Positions 9,581 to 22,033 of a stretch of DNA of 64,000 bases are shown in pieces. Source of the DNA: Echinarachnius parma. Lineage: Eukaryota; Echinodermata; Echinoidea; Clypeasteroida; Echinarachniidae. The notes beneath the pieces are model-generated. The model was not told the origin of the DNA. It ran no database searches and worked only from the letters and a program-made list of their open reading frames with translations. The stretch's first letter is position 1. Each line of letters starts with the position of its first letter. The position numbers and the translations under genes were made by a program. Where the stretch lies: the NCBI GenBank assembly GCA_037951105.1, contig JBAMJV010002944.1, positions 62,001 to 126,000 of the forward strand. The letters are read 5' to 3'.

Positions 9581-12500
9581 GTAATCAATTTGTTTGTATT
9601 TTTGAAAATAGTAATTTCATAGCACATTGTATTGTATAATGTTGGTTACCCTCTCGCCAATCACGTCGGCTAATTCTACGCTCAATACTCACTATATATA
9701 TATGCCCATGTTTTATTTATTATATTTCTTTATAAATTAACTGCCAATATCTGCATTATGGGGACAGTATGTTGCCCTATTTTGGCTAATGAGAAGAAGT
9801 AGATAATTGTTTAATCGTTATAAAATGCATAATAACAACAATAATGATAATAATAACGATAGTTATCATAATAATAATAATTTTAATACAAATAAAAACA
9901 TTGAAAATAATTATAATAACCATATAGCTAAAGTGATATTATTAAACACTAATTTAAAAAATGTCTCCACGTGGAATGGGGTAAACCCCCTCCCACAAAT
10001 TTGTAACCCGGCCCCTCCCATATACCCTCCCCCAAATTAGTAACTTTACTTTTACAATCATCTAGGTGTGTGTGCGTGCGTTAGTGGGTTGCGTAATGTG
10101 TGCGCATGGGCGTCAACAGGAGCTAAAGGTGGTATCTCACCGGGCTGGCGACTAGTTGGCGACTCAGTCTCCGCTGGTCGCGGAGACGTCTCCGCGACGT
10201 CGCCGCGACGTCGCCGCGACGTCTCCTGGAGACTAGCCGGGTCTCCGGGCTCGTGGACGATGCTCCGCATCGTCATTGGGTCAAACCCCCCCTTTAGCAA
10301 AAAGCTAGATCCGCCCCTGCCCCCCTCGGTCGCTTCGCTCCCTCGCAATTAGACTGATCATCCATGCATCCCCCCAACCATGAGAAGAAATCGACGCCCT
10401 TGTTATGTGTATGCGTGTATGTATTTCGGTCTAATCAGTGGGGTCATGCTTTCAATCTTGCTTGTTATACTCCCTTCGACTTCCAATGTTCCAGATTGCA
10501 TAATTTCGAGTAAAAAAGTGCAAAAGCGGGGCAAAGGCCCCAAAACTCTCTACTGTGTAAGAACCCATATCCTCCCCCTCGAGCTCCACACTCGCGGGCG
10601 CTTCGTGCCCTCCGGCTTGGTCGCTCCGTTCCCTCATCGCCGGTTTGCAGGGGTGCATCATCTGATTCATCATTCATCTCTCTCCACTTCTCACAACATA
10701 TCAAAGCACGCCAGTGACTTAGTAATAAATCTCGCCACTTGTTGTGCCATTATCTACATTATCATTTGTCCTTATTTGTTTTTATTGATCATATAACGTC
10801 GCAGCAAATAACCCAGCACCATGTGAGGACATTCCTAGTGTCGACTTCGCTGAGATCGCATACAGCGATCATACGGAGAATGGCTCTCATCCGACCAACA
10901 GCACCGCGACCATCGAGTGCGAGTTCAGGTACCAGATAGTGCCCACAACTTCGGCGACAAGAATCTGTAGCAACGGTAGCTGGACTGGAGACGAGCCGGT
11001 TTGCAGACACGTGCGTAAGTTGAACTGTATAATATAGTTGGTTGATATACAACGTTCATATCTGGATCAGTGTATGTTGTGATCGCTGTTGTTTGTAGTG
11101 TTGCTCATGTGCCTAGATCGACAAATCTATTGCTTTCATGGCCTTTTTGACATAATTATTGTCATGTTCGACAGTGAACATGACAATAATAATGTCAAAA
11201 AGGCCATGAAAGCGATAGATTTGTCGATGTATGTTCTACTCCTACAAATTACCACACAGACTTCAAAGAAACAGTAGTTTATAACATGTATAAAGCCCAG
11301 AATGCACAACTCTGTGATCAATATTATGATAGAGCTTTGATAAAAATAATATATAATGATAACCATGATAACCCCAAATCAAGTGCGTTTCATGAAAGGG
11401 TCCTATCTATAGGACGTCCTAACTGTCGCGTGACTGTCACATGACTACGACTGAATTACATACATCTTAGGACAAATTACGGACTATCGATAGTAGCGGA
11501 CAATTCCGTAGCCTTTGCCATAAACAGGGCTCGACACTTTCACTGGCCCGGGGCCATACCTGTACTTATGTGTAAAATACTTTGTAAGTTACACATGTGG
11601 TGGCCCTGTATACTCCCGGGGGGGGGTACTCAGATTATAGTAGGACGGGGGTGTGCGGCTGAGACCTCCAAACCCATACCCACATCTAAGGGTCCTTTTG
11701 CGAAAAGGGGACCCGCATGTCTAAGGATTTTTTTTCGCCTGCGGCGCATGTTTTGGGCGTATTTCCCGCTGCGGGGCATGTGTTTTGGCGTATTTCCCGC
11801 AAATTTTGTGGTTTTAAGTTAGCGAGCGTAGCGAGCTTGAAAATTTTTGCTATTTCACATCGGCAAACCCAAAAATCCCGTATAAAAAAGGGGAAATTTG
11901 AAAAAGGGGACCCATGTCTAAGGATTTTTTTGATGAAAAGGGGACCCATGTCTAAGGACCTTTCTTGAAAAAGTCACCCTTCCGAGCGGCACATCCCCGT
12001 ATACCCAATATACGTGAGTACCCCCCCCGGGTGTATACTATTGTGATGTTGTATCTAGTTTGAACATCATTCCTTAAATCTTTACTTAAATCTTTAACCT
12101 GTGTTTTATTAATAAGAATACTATTTTGTCCAACAGCACCAAAAAAGAACAAAGATTTTATGAAATAAAGGCAATTTAAAAGGAAATAAACTTGAAGAGT
12201 GGATTTTTCATTATAGCCCGGTCACATATCAACGGATTGCGTAAACGGACGTCAAACGGAGAGCTAAATTTTCCATCCGTTCCTTGTCCGGTGATGTACG
12301 TTGTTCTATGTTTTGTACATGAAGCAATGGAGACGACTTTCATCACCGGATAATTTAATTTCGCAAATTGTCTATTCGTTGGGCATACGTTTCCGATATC
12401 CGTTGATATCTGACCGGGCCATAACAGTAGCAGACATTCATTCTTGAAAAACCAATGAATAGACTGTAATTTCTTTTGTGTGTGTTAAGGCAACATAATC

Positions 12501-15500
12501 CTATCTAGTCTTCTTGCCAACTGTGGCTGTTAATTGCATTAAAACCAAATTGTGTTTGAGTTAGGGTCCCCCTCAAATAAATTGTGTTTTGGAACCCCCC
12601 CCCCCCCCCTCTTTTCCCCCTGACCATGGAATTTGACCCCCACCCCCCCCCCCCCCCCAAAAAAAGGAGAAGATTGTATTGATCTTATGAGAGGGGTGGT
12701 AACCAACCCCTATCCACACCCCAATTTTTGTTTAATTTCAATGTTACCTCCCATCAGCTCAGCTATGGGGAGGGGGGGGGGGGGGGGGGGGGGGGTGGGC
12801 GGGGTGGTAAGGGGGCGACCCCCCTGACCACCTCCCCATTTTTTTGTTTTTATTAGTAAAATGGAACCTCAAATCCCCTTGTATACGGGAGGGGGGGCGA
12901 CCCTCCTGACCACCCCCCCCCCCCCCCCCCCCATTTTATATTTAAAAATGGAACCTCAAATTCACCCCCCCCCCCCCACCTTCCATTTGTTATTTTTTAT
13001 TTTATTTTTTAAATGGAACCTAAAATCTCCTTGGGGGAGGGGGGAGGGGGGTGGTCAGGGGGGCAACCCCCTGACCACCCCCCCCCCCCTCCATTTGTTT
13101 GTTTTTTTGTATTAAAAATGGAACCTAAAATCTCCTTGGCTATGGGGGAAGGGTGGGAGGCGACCCCCCTGACCACCCCCCCCCCCCCTCCATTTGTTAT
13201 CTTTATTTTTTTATTTGTTCAAATGGAACCTAAAATCTCCTTGGCTACGGGGGGGGGGGGGGGGTGGGGGGGTGGTTAGGGGGCGACCCCCCCTGACCAC
13301 CCCCCCCCCCCCCCCCCTCCATTTGTTATTTAAAAAAAATATTTTTCAAATTAAAAAAAAATCTCCTTGGCTACTGGGGAATGGGGGGGGGGGTGGTGGT
13401 CAGGGAGGCGACCCCAGACCACCCCCCCCCCCCCCCCCCCCCATTTTTGTTGTAAAGGACCTAAAGAATACAACGTACTTTGACACTTATTCCATAGTTG
13501 ATGAAAGTCCATGAAAATAAACACAGTAATGATTTAAGACTAGCTTTCTGATGCCAAATCTCACTTAGCAGCCAGTTTACGCCCCACCCACATTTAGGGT
13601 CCAGAATCGGCAGCGTGATCGACATGTAATTGACAATTCATTGGCTTCCTTTATGACGCGTCATCTACAGAATTTAGTTCATTAGTCCGTTCTTTAGATG
13701 ACGTCACATTTTGGCGAATTAAAAGGGGCGTTCCAAGGACAATTATATATTTACTAATTACCCCACAATTGATCGATTTCATGAGAAATGACTGCCAAAT
13801 TCTTTTTCTTCGGGAAAAATTACATATAGAGAGCCGAACTGTGAAAATTAGGCCATCTAGACGCTGTAGTTCCTTTAATTAGTATAGATGGAACCTCCAG
13901 GGGGTTCCCCCCCCCCCCCATTTTTTTATTTTTATTTTTTTTAATTTTTTTTTAATGGAACCTCCAACCTGGGGGGAGGGGGGGGGGGAGGTGGGTTGTC
14001 ATTATGGGACATTGGTTGTTTCCCTCCCCCAGAAAAAAACAACACCAAGAAATAATAAGTGGCTCAACAACGTTATGCTGTGCACATATGATTTATCAAT
14101 AAATTTGCTGTCTTTGCCTTTGTTTTATTTGTCTGTGGTTGTGATGTTGTGATGAAAAATCATGGCTGGATGACATAACAGCTGATCTATAAATAGAACA
14201 CACACACAGTACCACATCCCTCCCTGCATGCTGGCCCATGATAAGGGTGGACGTAATTCTCAAAATAAATCTTCCCGACAAAATACATAATAGAACTCAT
14301 AGTTAGTTACATTTAAGGCTGTAGTAAGTCGGGTATTTTGACAACCAGTTAACCGACGGCAAAAACCGTTTAACCGAATGGGTAACCAAATAATAAATAA
14401 ATAAATTAAAAATTAAATTAAAACAAATTTGTCATTTTTTTTCAATTGGAATCAGCAGGGCAGTGCCATGTTAGTCTGCAAACCGTTGTCAAGATGAAAG
14501 CTTTCGGATATCTCATCACAAATGATTCTTCTAAATTTGGCTCTACCAGTCTAATCTATTCATTAATCCTCTTACCATTTGTTATTTTTTTTTGTTTATT
14601 TGTGATACATGTAAAATACCTTACTTTAGCAATAGCAGGGTTTAACGTGCCATTTTCTGACCGAATCTATAGAATGGGGATAAGAAAAAAAAGAAAGAAA
14701 AAAATAACCGAAACCGTGAAAATGAAAACGTTTTTGCCGATGCCGGTCGGTTAACCGTCGTGTAACCGTTTCACTACAGCCTTAAGGGGGTTTCACACCG
14801 GGCCCTACGTAGAGTTGGGTAGTGTTGCGTTCCGACTATGCCGAGTGTAAGCTGCCCTACGCTACCCTACGCTGTCTACGTAACTATACGCTGAGGGACG
14901 CGAGATGGACGCAAAAAATTAAAGATGTTTAACTTATTTTTCGCATACTGTCTGCTCGATGCATAAAGTACGCAAGTTTTACGCAAGTCTACGCAACTGT
15001 ACGTCATGCCAACGCAAGTCTACGCAACACTACGGTACTGTACGCCATGCCTACGCAATAGTACGCTACACTACGCCAGTCCGACGAAACATCCTTTGAG
15101 GCTGGCTTCACTCGGCGGCTCCTAAATATGAGCGTTTATTGCCGAAGCAAAATTTGTTTCATGAATACACAGCATATTTCGGCGTACTCAGTACGCCACA
15201 CTATGCAACTATACGCAGGTCCGGTATGAAAGGGGCTTTAGTCTCTTCTATCAAGTGCCACTAACAACATTTTTGTTAACGTTCGGGTGAGCACTGACCG
15301 TTTTTGTGCAGATAGTGAAAAATGACTTGCGCCAAATTGAAAGAAGAGGGAAAATTAAACCAGCAATCTGAATAAGTATTCCCATTCAAACAAATTGCTC
15401 TTTTGCATGAATTTAGGATTATGTTATGATCCTAGGTGTACCCCCTCCCCCCTCCCTCTGACCAAAAAATTACTGTTTTGGGGGGTTTGACCCCCCACTT

Positions 15501-18500
15501 TTCAAATCTTAACTTTTCTTGAAACCAAATGTCAGTAGTCTCGACCATCTAAAAGTGCAAAAAACTGTGGTATCGGCCTCGAAAATTTGCTATGACTACC
15601 AAAATCAATAGGGCAATCAACCCGATGAGTATGAGAGGAAATGAATCAATAAATAAACAAATAAATATATAATAAATTCAATTGTCGACCCCTTACCCAA
15701 TCCTAGAAATTAACCTTTTTGCCTTGTGGCCCAGTCGGGCAAGTAAAAACAAGATTGTTCAACTGTGAGTGGTCCAGAACCTAAATCTGGTGGCCCCATA
15801 CAAAGAAAAACATAACAATTTCTGTTAAATTTGGGTGCCCGAACGGGCCAGTGGAATTTAGGATCAACAAAATTTGGTGGCCCAGAGCTAATTTTTAGTG
15901 GCCCCGGGCCAGCGGGCATATGCTAATTTCGAGCACTGCCTTACCACAAATACTGATACTGCCAGGTACTTATGAATCATGAATGGACTGACCCAACAAA
16001 ATGAAATTCATAAAGACAAATAAAATTAATTTTCATTATAAACAAGGTTCATGAGGCTATCAATTTAGGTCTTCGTTATTTTGTTAATTCATCAAAATGC
16101 TGCGACTTCCTTCTACAAAGAATGCACAATTTTTATTTTACTAAGATTGATTTGCAAATGCAATCATGCATGTGTATGCATGGGACTCTCACGATGTGTG
16201 ATTCATTGATAATATGCATTTATGCAGGATTTGGTTATCTAAAACAAAGTTTGTCATTGGTTGAGCATCATGATATGCACATTTCTTGAACGCTCATTAA
16301 AGGGACTGTCCGCCTTTTACAAATTGTCTGAACAGTTTCCAGAAAACGGATGGGGATGAATGAAACGCACAAAAAAATATCCAGATCGAAGAGCCCTGTA
16401 ATTTGGATTCTATGAATGAAAAATCAATGAGTCCCTCCACCAACCTATATATCGGTCAATAAAGGCGTTTAACTGATTTAGCATAATCTTACAACAATAT
16501 TGTATTTATTCTTGTACATAAAGGTATTAAGAAGCCGACAGTTGTAAAGGTATGTCACGGAAAACGGTGTCGAAAATGAGAATATACAATTACATGTAGT
16601 CAGTTTTAGCGAGGTTTGGATATTTTGTTTAGTATTCGCATACGCCATTGTTGATCTGTGCACGGGTCACGTAGCAGGGGTCTGTGTGCAGGTCACGTAG
16701 GGGTCATGCGCAGCAATGTGGTACTCCGTGGAATCCGTGTGCAAAATTGCGCACCAGGTAAATACTTGTAGAATGCGAATTAAATGCTGCCAGTCATTTT
16801 ATTATTTTGAGGTCTATAACTCCACAAAAAGAGATTTCAAATGACATTTTCTTTCAATATAAGACAATAACCTCGCAACGTTTGAAATTTGGCTTGCAAA
16901 AGGGGGACAGTCCCTTTAATATGCAAGATATGGACTTAAGACGGTCGTAAGTCTGCTTTCAGAATACAAATAGTTATGTGTCCTAGCGCTGTCTTATCTT
17001 TTCAAGTTAAGACTCGTAACTCCCTAGGATTTTCAGATTGCCCCCCAGGGAGGTAATCATCCGGAGGGGTGGGGGGGGGGGGTGATTGTCCAGGGGGTAG
17101 TGATCAGGTTACCCTGACATCAGCACCATCCCTAACCTGTAAAGGATAGCCAAGTTCTGGCTATAGTTTAGAGGGCACTGTCAATAATAACTTTTTGTGA
17201 GGTATTGGTAACCCGAGTGTCAAATTTGAAAGAGCATACAATTTAAATCACAGAATAAAGTTTAATCGATCAAAATCGGTTCAGAAACAGCTGAAATATC
17301 AATAAATATATCTGATCGGAATAAACCTGTATGGACCCCAGATTTATTTGATGATTTAAAGGCAATGAACCCAAGCAAACTGTTGATTTCATAGACTTGA
17401 AGACATTAGGAGGAATAATCTCTGAAAGTTAGAGCATAATCAGGCAATAAACAAGAAAACTGTGGCTCTTTGAAGATGCCCGTTTATTCCTATGGGGAAC
17501 TCAAATTGGCAACGCACTCTGATAAGTTTGTGGACTACTCCCCATATGTTTTGTACACAATTTTCCAATTTTTACAGTTTTTCTTCATTGTCACACTTTT
17601 CCATTCCCCAAACTCATGATATGTTGTGTATTAATGTATTATACAAAACATATGTTGAACTCAAATGAAGGGTAAACATATATTTGGAGAAAATTTAACA
17701 AAACTGAAATTTTGTGTACAAAACGTATGGGGAGTAGTCCAGAGTGCGTTGCCAATTTGAGTCACTTATAGAAATAAATGGACATTTTCAAAGAGCCATA
17801 GTTTTCTTATTTCTTGACTGATTGTGCTCAAATTTTCAGGGACTATTCATCCTTTTCAGAGTCTCATAGTGCATACAACGATTTCTCTAGGTTTCATTGT
17901 CCTTTAAGAAAAACAAAATAAAATGCACTTTTCAAAAGTTTACAAAAGATGTTTTAAAATAATTGTTGATGATCTCTCTTTGTAATTGTCACATGCACGA
18001 TTTTTTGTTAAAAATTGTTGAAACCAATGCGTTTTTAGAGAGCGCCCTCTTGACTTTTAACAGCTTGTTTTTTAAAATTATAACAGGCTCTTTATTTAGT
18101 TGTTTGTTATTGTTCATACCTTTTGAGCTTGGTGGAGTTTTAACTATTAGTTTGTAATATATGATGCAGATTTTGGTTACTACAATATAATGTTACCAAA
18201 ACTGTACTCTGTGCTACTCTCTATACTAAAACTCAACTATCCCTTTATCTTTGAAATGATAATTGATTAATTCATAGATAACTTTTTGACAAATTGTAGA
18301 GAGACGTTGTCCCGCGAATGCTGAGATAGCAGAGATATATGGATATGAATGTCAGCTCCCCTGCAGGAACCGGCTAAACAAACCATGTCCGTGGAGGAAC
18401 CAGAAGTGCTACTGCGACGGTGTCTGCGGTTGGAGTTGCATCGCCATAGGTAATGCTGTTGGGGCCACTACACCCATCAGGAAAAAATATATATGTATTT

Positions 18501-19615
18501 TTATTTTATTTTATTTATTTATTTTATTTATTTTTTATTTTTTCTTTTCAAAAAGTAACATGCATGTGCATGTAGATACGCACAAACATATTTTATGAAT
18601 GTATATGAAAAAAAGCTCATTAGGCCAAAATATTCATGATCTTTATCATTGAAGTATTGCTCATTCAGTGTAGTCATATGTTAAAAAATGGGCTAAGATA
18701 GCACAAGAGAGCCTCTAGAACCCTAGAGCAGTAGAGCTGGACCTCGTCCGCAAAGAACTTCACACTTCGCGCTCATGATGTGCGCTTCGCTCACATGAGA
18801 GTAAGATTTTTCATTTTAAAATGTTGGTAGGTATGTGTGTATGCATGATCATGAAGAATTTCAAGTAAAAAGAGGTCTTTTGAGCATGTGTTTTATTACA
18901 AATATTTAATTTTCGCTAAAATTATTAATAGGGTATAAATTTCATGAATCTGTTCGCAGAAAATGGCAAAAAAAGGGTAAAAATTTAATGAAAAGGTTCA
19001 CAAAATTTGATAAAAGGGTATGGTACATTTTTGTGAAGGGCCACAAATTATATTTTATCTGTGTACTTAAAGTCTTAAAAAAGGGGTCTTTTGGTTAAAG
19101 TGTACCTCGAAATGTAAAAAATAGGAACAAAAATTTTGGGCCAAATTTGTATTTTTTTTTGTAAAAAAGGGTTATAATTTGCCGAAAATGTAAGCAAGAA
19201 ACGCAGCAAATTAGGGGTCGTTTAAAACCTCTTTAACGATCATGTGTTACACCTTTGAATATGAATTGACACTAAAATGCAACACTTTTGTGAGAAATAA
19301 AGTGAAGGGTTCATTTATTTGCCAAATTTAAATTGAATCAAAACACTTATACTAAGTCTGAAGAATTCAAGATAACTGCGAATTTAACCTGCTGAAATTG
19401 GAAAGCAATGAAAATGGTCAGACAAGTTGTGACAGTTTTAATCATATCTTCAAAGCTATGTTCTGATATATGATCACTAATGTATATATTTCTAAAATTA
19501 TATAGGTGAAATATGAATCTCAAAAATTACAAAAATGTTTTGAACGGTACTTTTCAAATTTGTTCTTGCTGGCCTGAGCCCTATAGCCCTGGTGCAGCAA
19601 GTGCGGACTGATTGT

Positions 19616-19646
<31 letters not shown>

Positions 19647-21991
19647 GGGGGCACATCTAATGATATTAGTTAGTAATTCATTATGATGATGATAATTTAA
19701 AGGTGCACCTGTAAACTGTCAGATATTGCCCAAAATGACATTTGAGACTTCAATCCTGTACCAAAATCATTGTAAGATATGTCTGAATGATGTGTATCTG
19801 TGAAAGTTTCATTGAAAAGGAACACTGCTTTCGTGGTTAAAAAAGCGAAAATTTGCGTTGGCTTTTACAACGAATTACTGTATGACGTTTATGAGGTTTA
19901 TGACTGTTCATTAATGCTCTTGAGCTGAATGATTATCTATGATAAATATCGTCATACTAAAGGGGCATTTGAAAAAAATCAAACCCTTTTTTAGCTCATC
20001 CGGCCCGAAGGGCCCGATGAGCTTATGCCATGGCGTTGCGTCCGGCGTCCGTCCGTCCGTCCGTCCTTCCGTCCTTCCGTCCGTCCGTCCACAATTTTCA
20101 AAATGCTTCTTCTTCGTTATTTTTCAACCGATTTTGATTCTGATTGTTTCATAAGATAGGGCTAGGAGGGGGATTTAAAACTTCTACACAGAATCGTGAA
20201 ATTCATTATATATGCTAATTTATGCAAATTTATTCGAAATCACAAAAAATGCTTCTTCTCCTTCATTTCTTGACCGATTTTGATTTGGTTTGCTTTATCT
20301 GGTAGAGCTAACTTTGGTACACTAAACTTCTACACAGAATTTTGAAATTTTTCTCCATTAATTAATTATGGTAATTTATGCAAATTTATTCAAAAAATCA
20401 CAAAAAATGCTTCTTCTCCTTCATTTCTCGACCGATTTTGATTTGGTTTGCTTTATCTGGTAGAGCTAAGTTTGGTACACTAAACTTCTACACAGAATTT
20501 TGAAATTTTTCTCCATTAATTAATTATGGTAATTTATGCAAATTTATTCCAAAAATCACAAAAAATGCTTATTCTCCTTCATTTCTCGACCGATTTTGAT
20601 TTGGTTTGCTTTATCTGGTAGAGCTAACTTTGGTACACTAAACTTCTACACAGAATTTTGAAATTTTTCACCATTAATTAATTATGGTAATTTATGCAAA
20701 TTTATTCCAGAAATCACAAAAAATGCTTCTTCTCCTTCATTTCTCGACCGATTTTCATTCTGTTTGGTTTATCTAATAGGGCTAGGTTTCATAAGATAGG
20801 GCTAAGAGGGGGATTTCAAACTTCTATACAGATTCATGAAATTCATTATCTATGGTAATTTATGCAAATTATTCAAAATCACAAAAAATGCTTCTTCTCC
20901 TTCATTTCTCGACCAATTTTGATTTGGTTTGCTTTATCTGGTAGAGCTAACTTTGGTACACTAAACTTCTACACAGAATTTTGAAATTTTTCTCCATTCA
21001 TTAATTATGGTAATTTTTTTATTTTTTTATTTATTTTTTTTTTTTTAATTTAATTTTTATTTATTTTTCTATTTTTATTTTTTTTAATTTTAATTTTATT
21101 TTTTGTTTGTTTGTTTGTTTGTTTTGTTTGTTTTTGTTTTTTATTTTATTTATTTTGATTTTGATTTTTTAAATTTATTTTTTGATTTTTTTATTTTTTC
21201 CCATGTCCCTTCCAGGGCATCAAATTTTTATTTTTTGACCAGTTGAAAAGTGTACCACATGAAATTTGCGATATTTGATGTTGCGAGATGGCGGATGAGC
21301 GCTACGTCATTGACGTTCTGGTTCATTATTCTCTTACCATAAGCCAAACAACACAGTAGAAGAGAAATGTGGCGTTTCTACAGGATTCGAACCAGAGACC
21401 TCTGTATCACTAGACCAGAGCTCTATCTCTGCTGCCTTTGTTACTGCATGAAACCCCTTAGTATATTTGAATGCTTGTGTTGGTCAGAAGCTGATCATAT
21501 ATTGGAATATTCTTGAAAATGCATACATAGCCTATCTAGGCATTTCAATTTATTCAAATTTTTAGCTCATCCGGCCTGAAGGGCCCGATGAGCTTATGCC
21601 ATGGCGTGGCATCCGTCGTCCTTCCGTCCTTCCGTCCGTCCGTCCACAGTTTTCAAAATGCTTCTTCTTCATTATTTTTCAACCAATTTTGATTCTGATT
21701 GTTTCATATGATAGGGCTAGGAGGGGGATTTAAAACTTCTACACAGAATCGTGAAATTCATTATCTATGGTAGTTTATGCAAATTTATTCGAAATCACAA
21801 AAAATGCTTCTTCTCCTTCATTTCTCGATCGATTTTGATTTGGTTTGCTTTATCTGGTAGAGCTAACTATGATACACTAAACATCTACACAGAATTTTGA
21901 AATTTTTCTCCATTAATTAATTATGGTAATTTTTTTTTCTCTTTTTTTTAATTTATTATTTTTTATTTTATTTATTTATTTATTGATTTTT

Positions 21992-22033
<42 letters not shown>

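Noticed and set aside
11117..11228. miRNA gene call for the intronic hairpin
   Set aside because: The stem is longer and more perfect than a typical animal miRNA precursor and there is no expression evidence, so it is listed only as a hairpin.
12633..13514. Several Pro/Gly-rich ORFs
   Set aside because: They follow the G-run/C-run minisatellite in different frames, with no splice context or domain.
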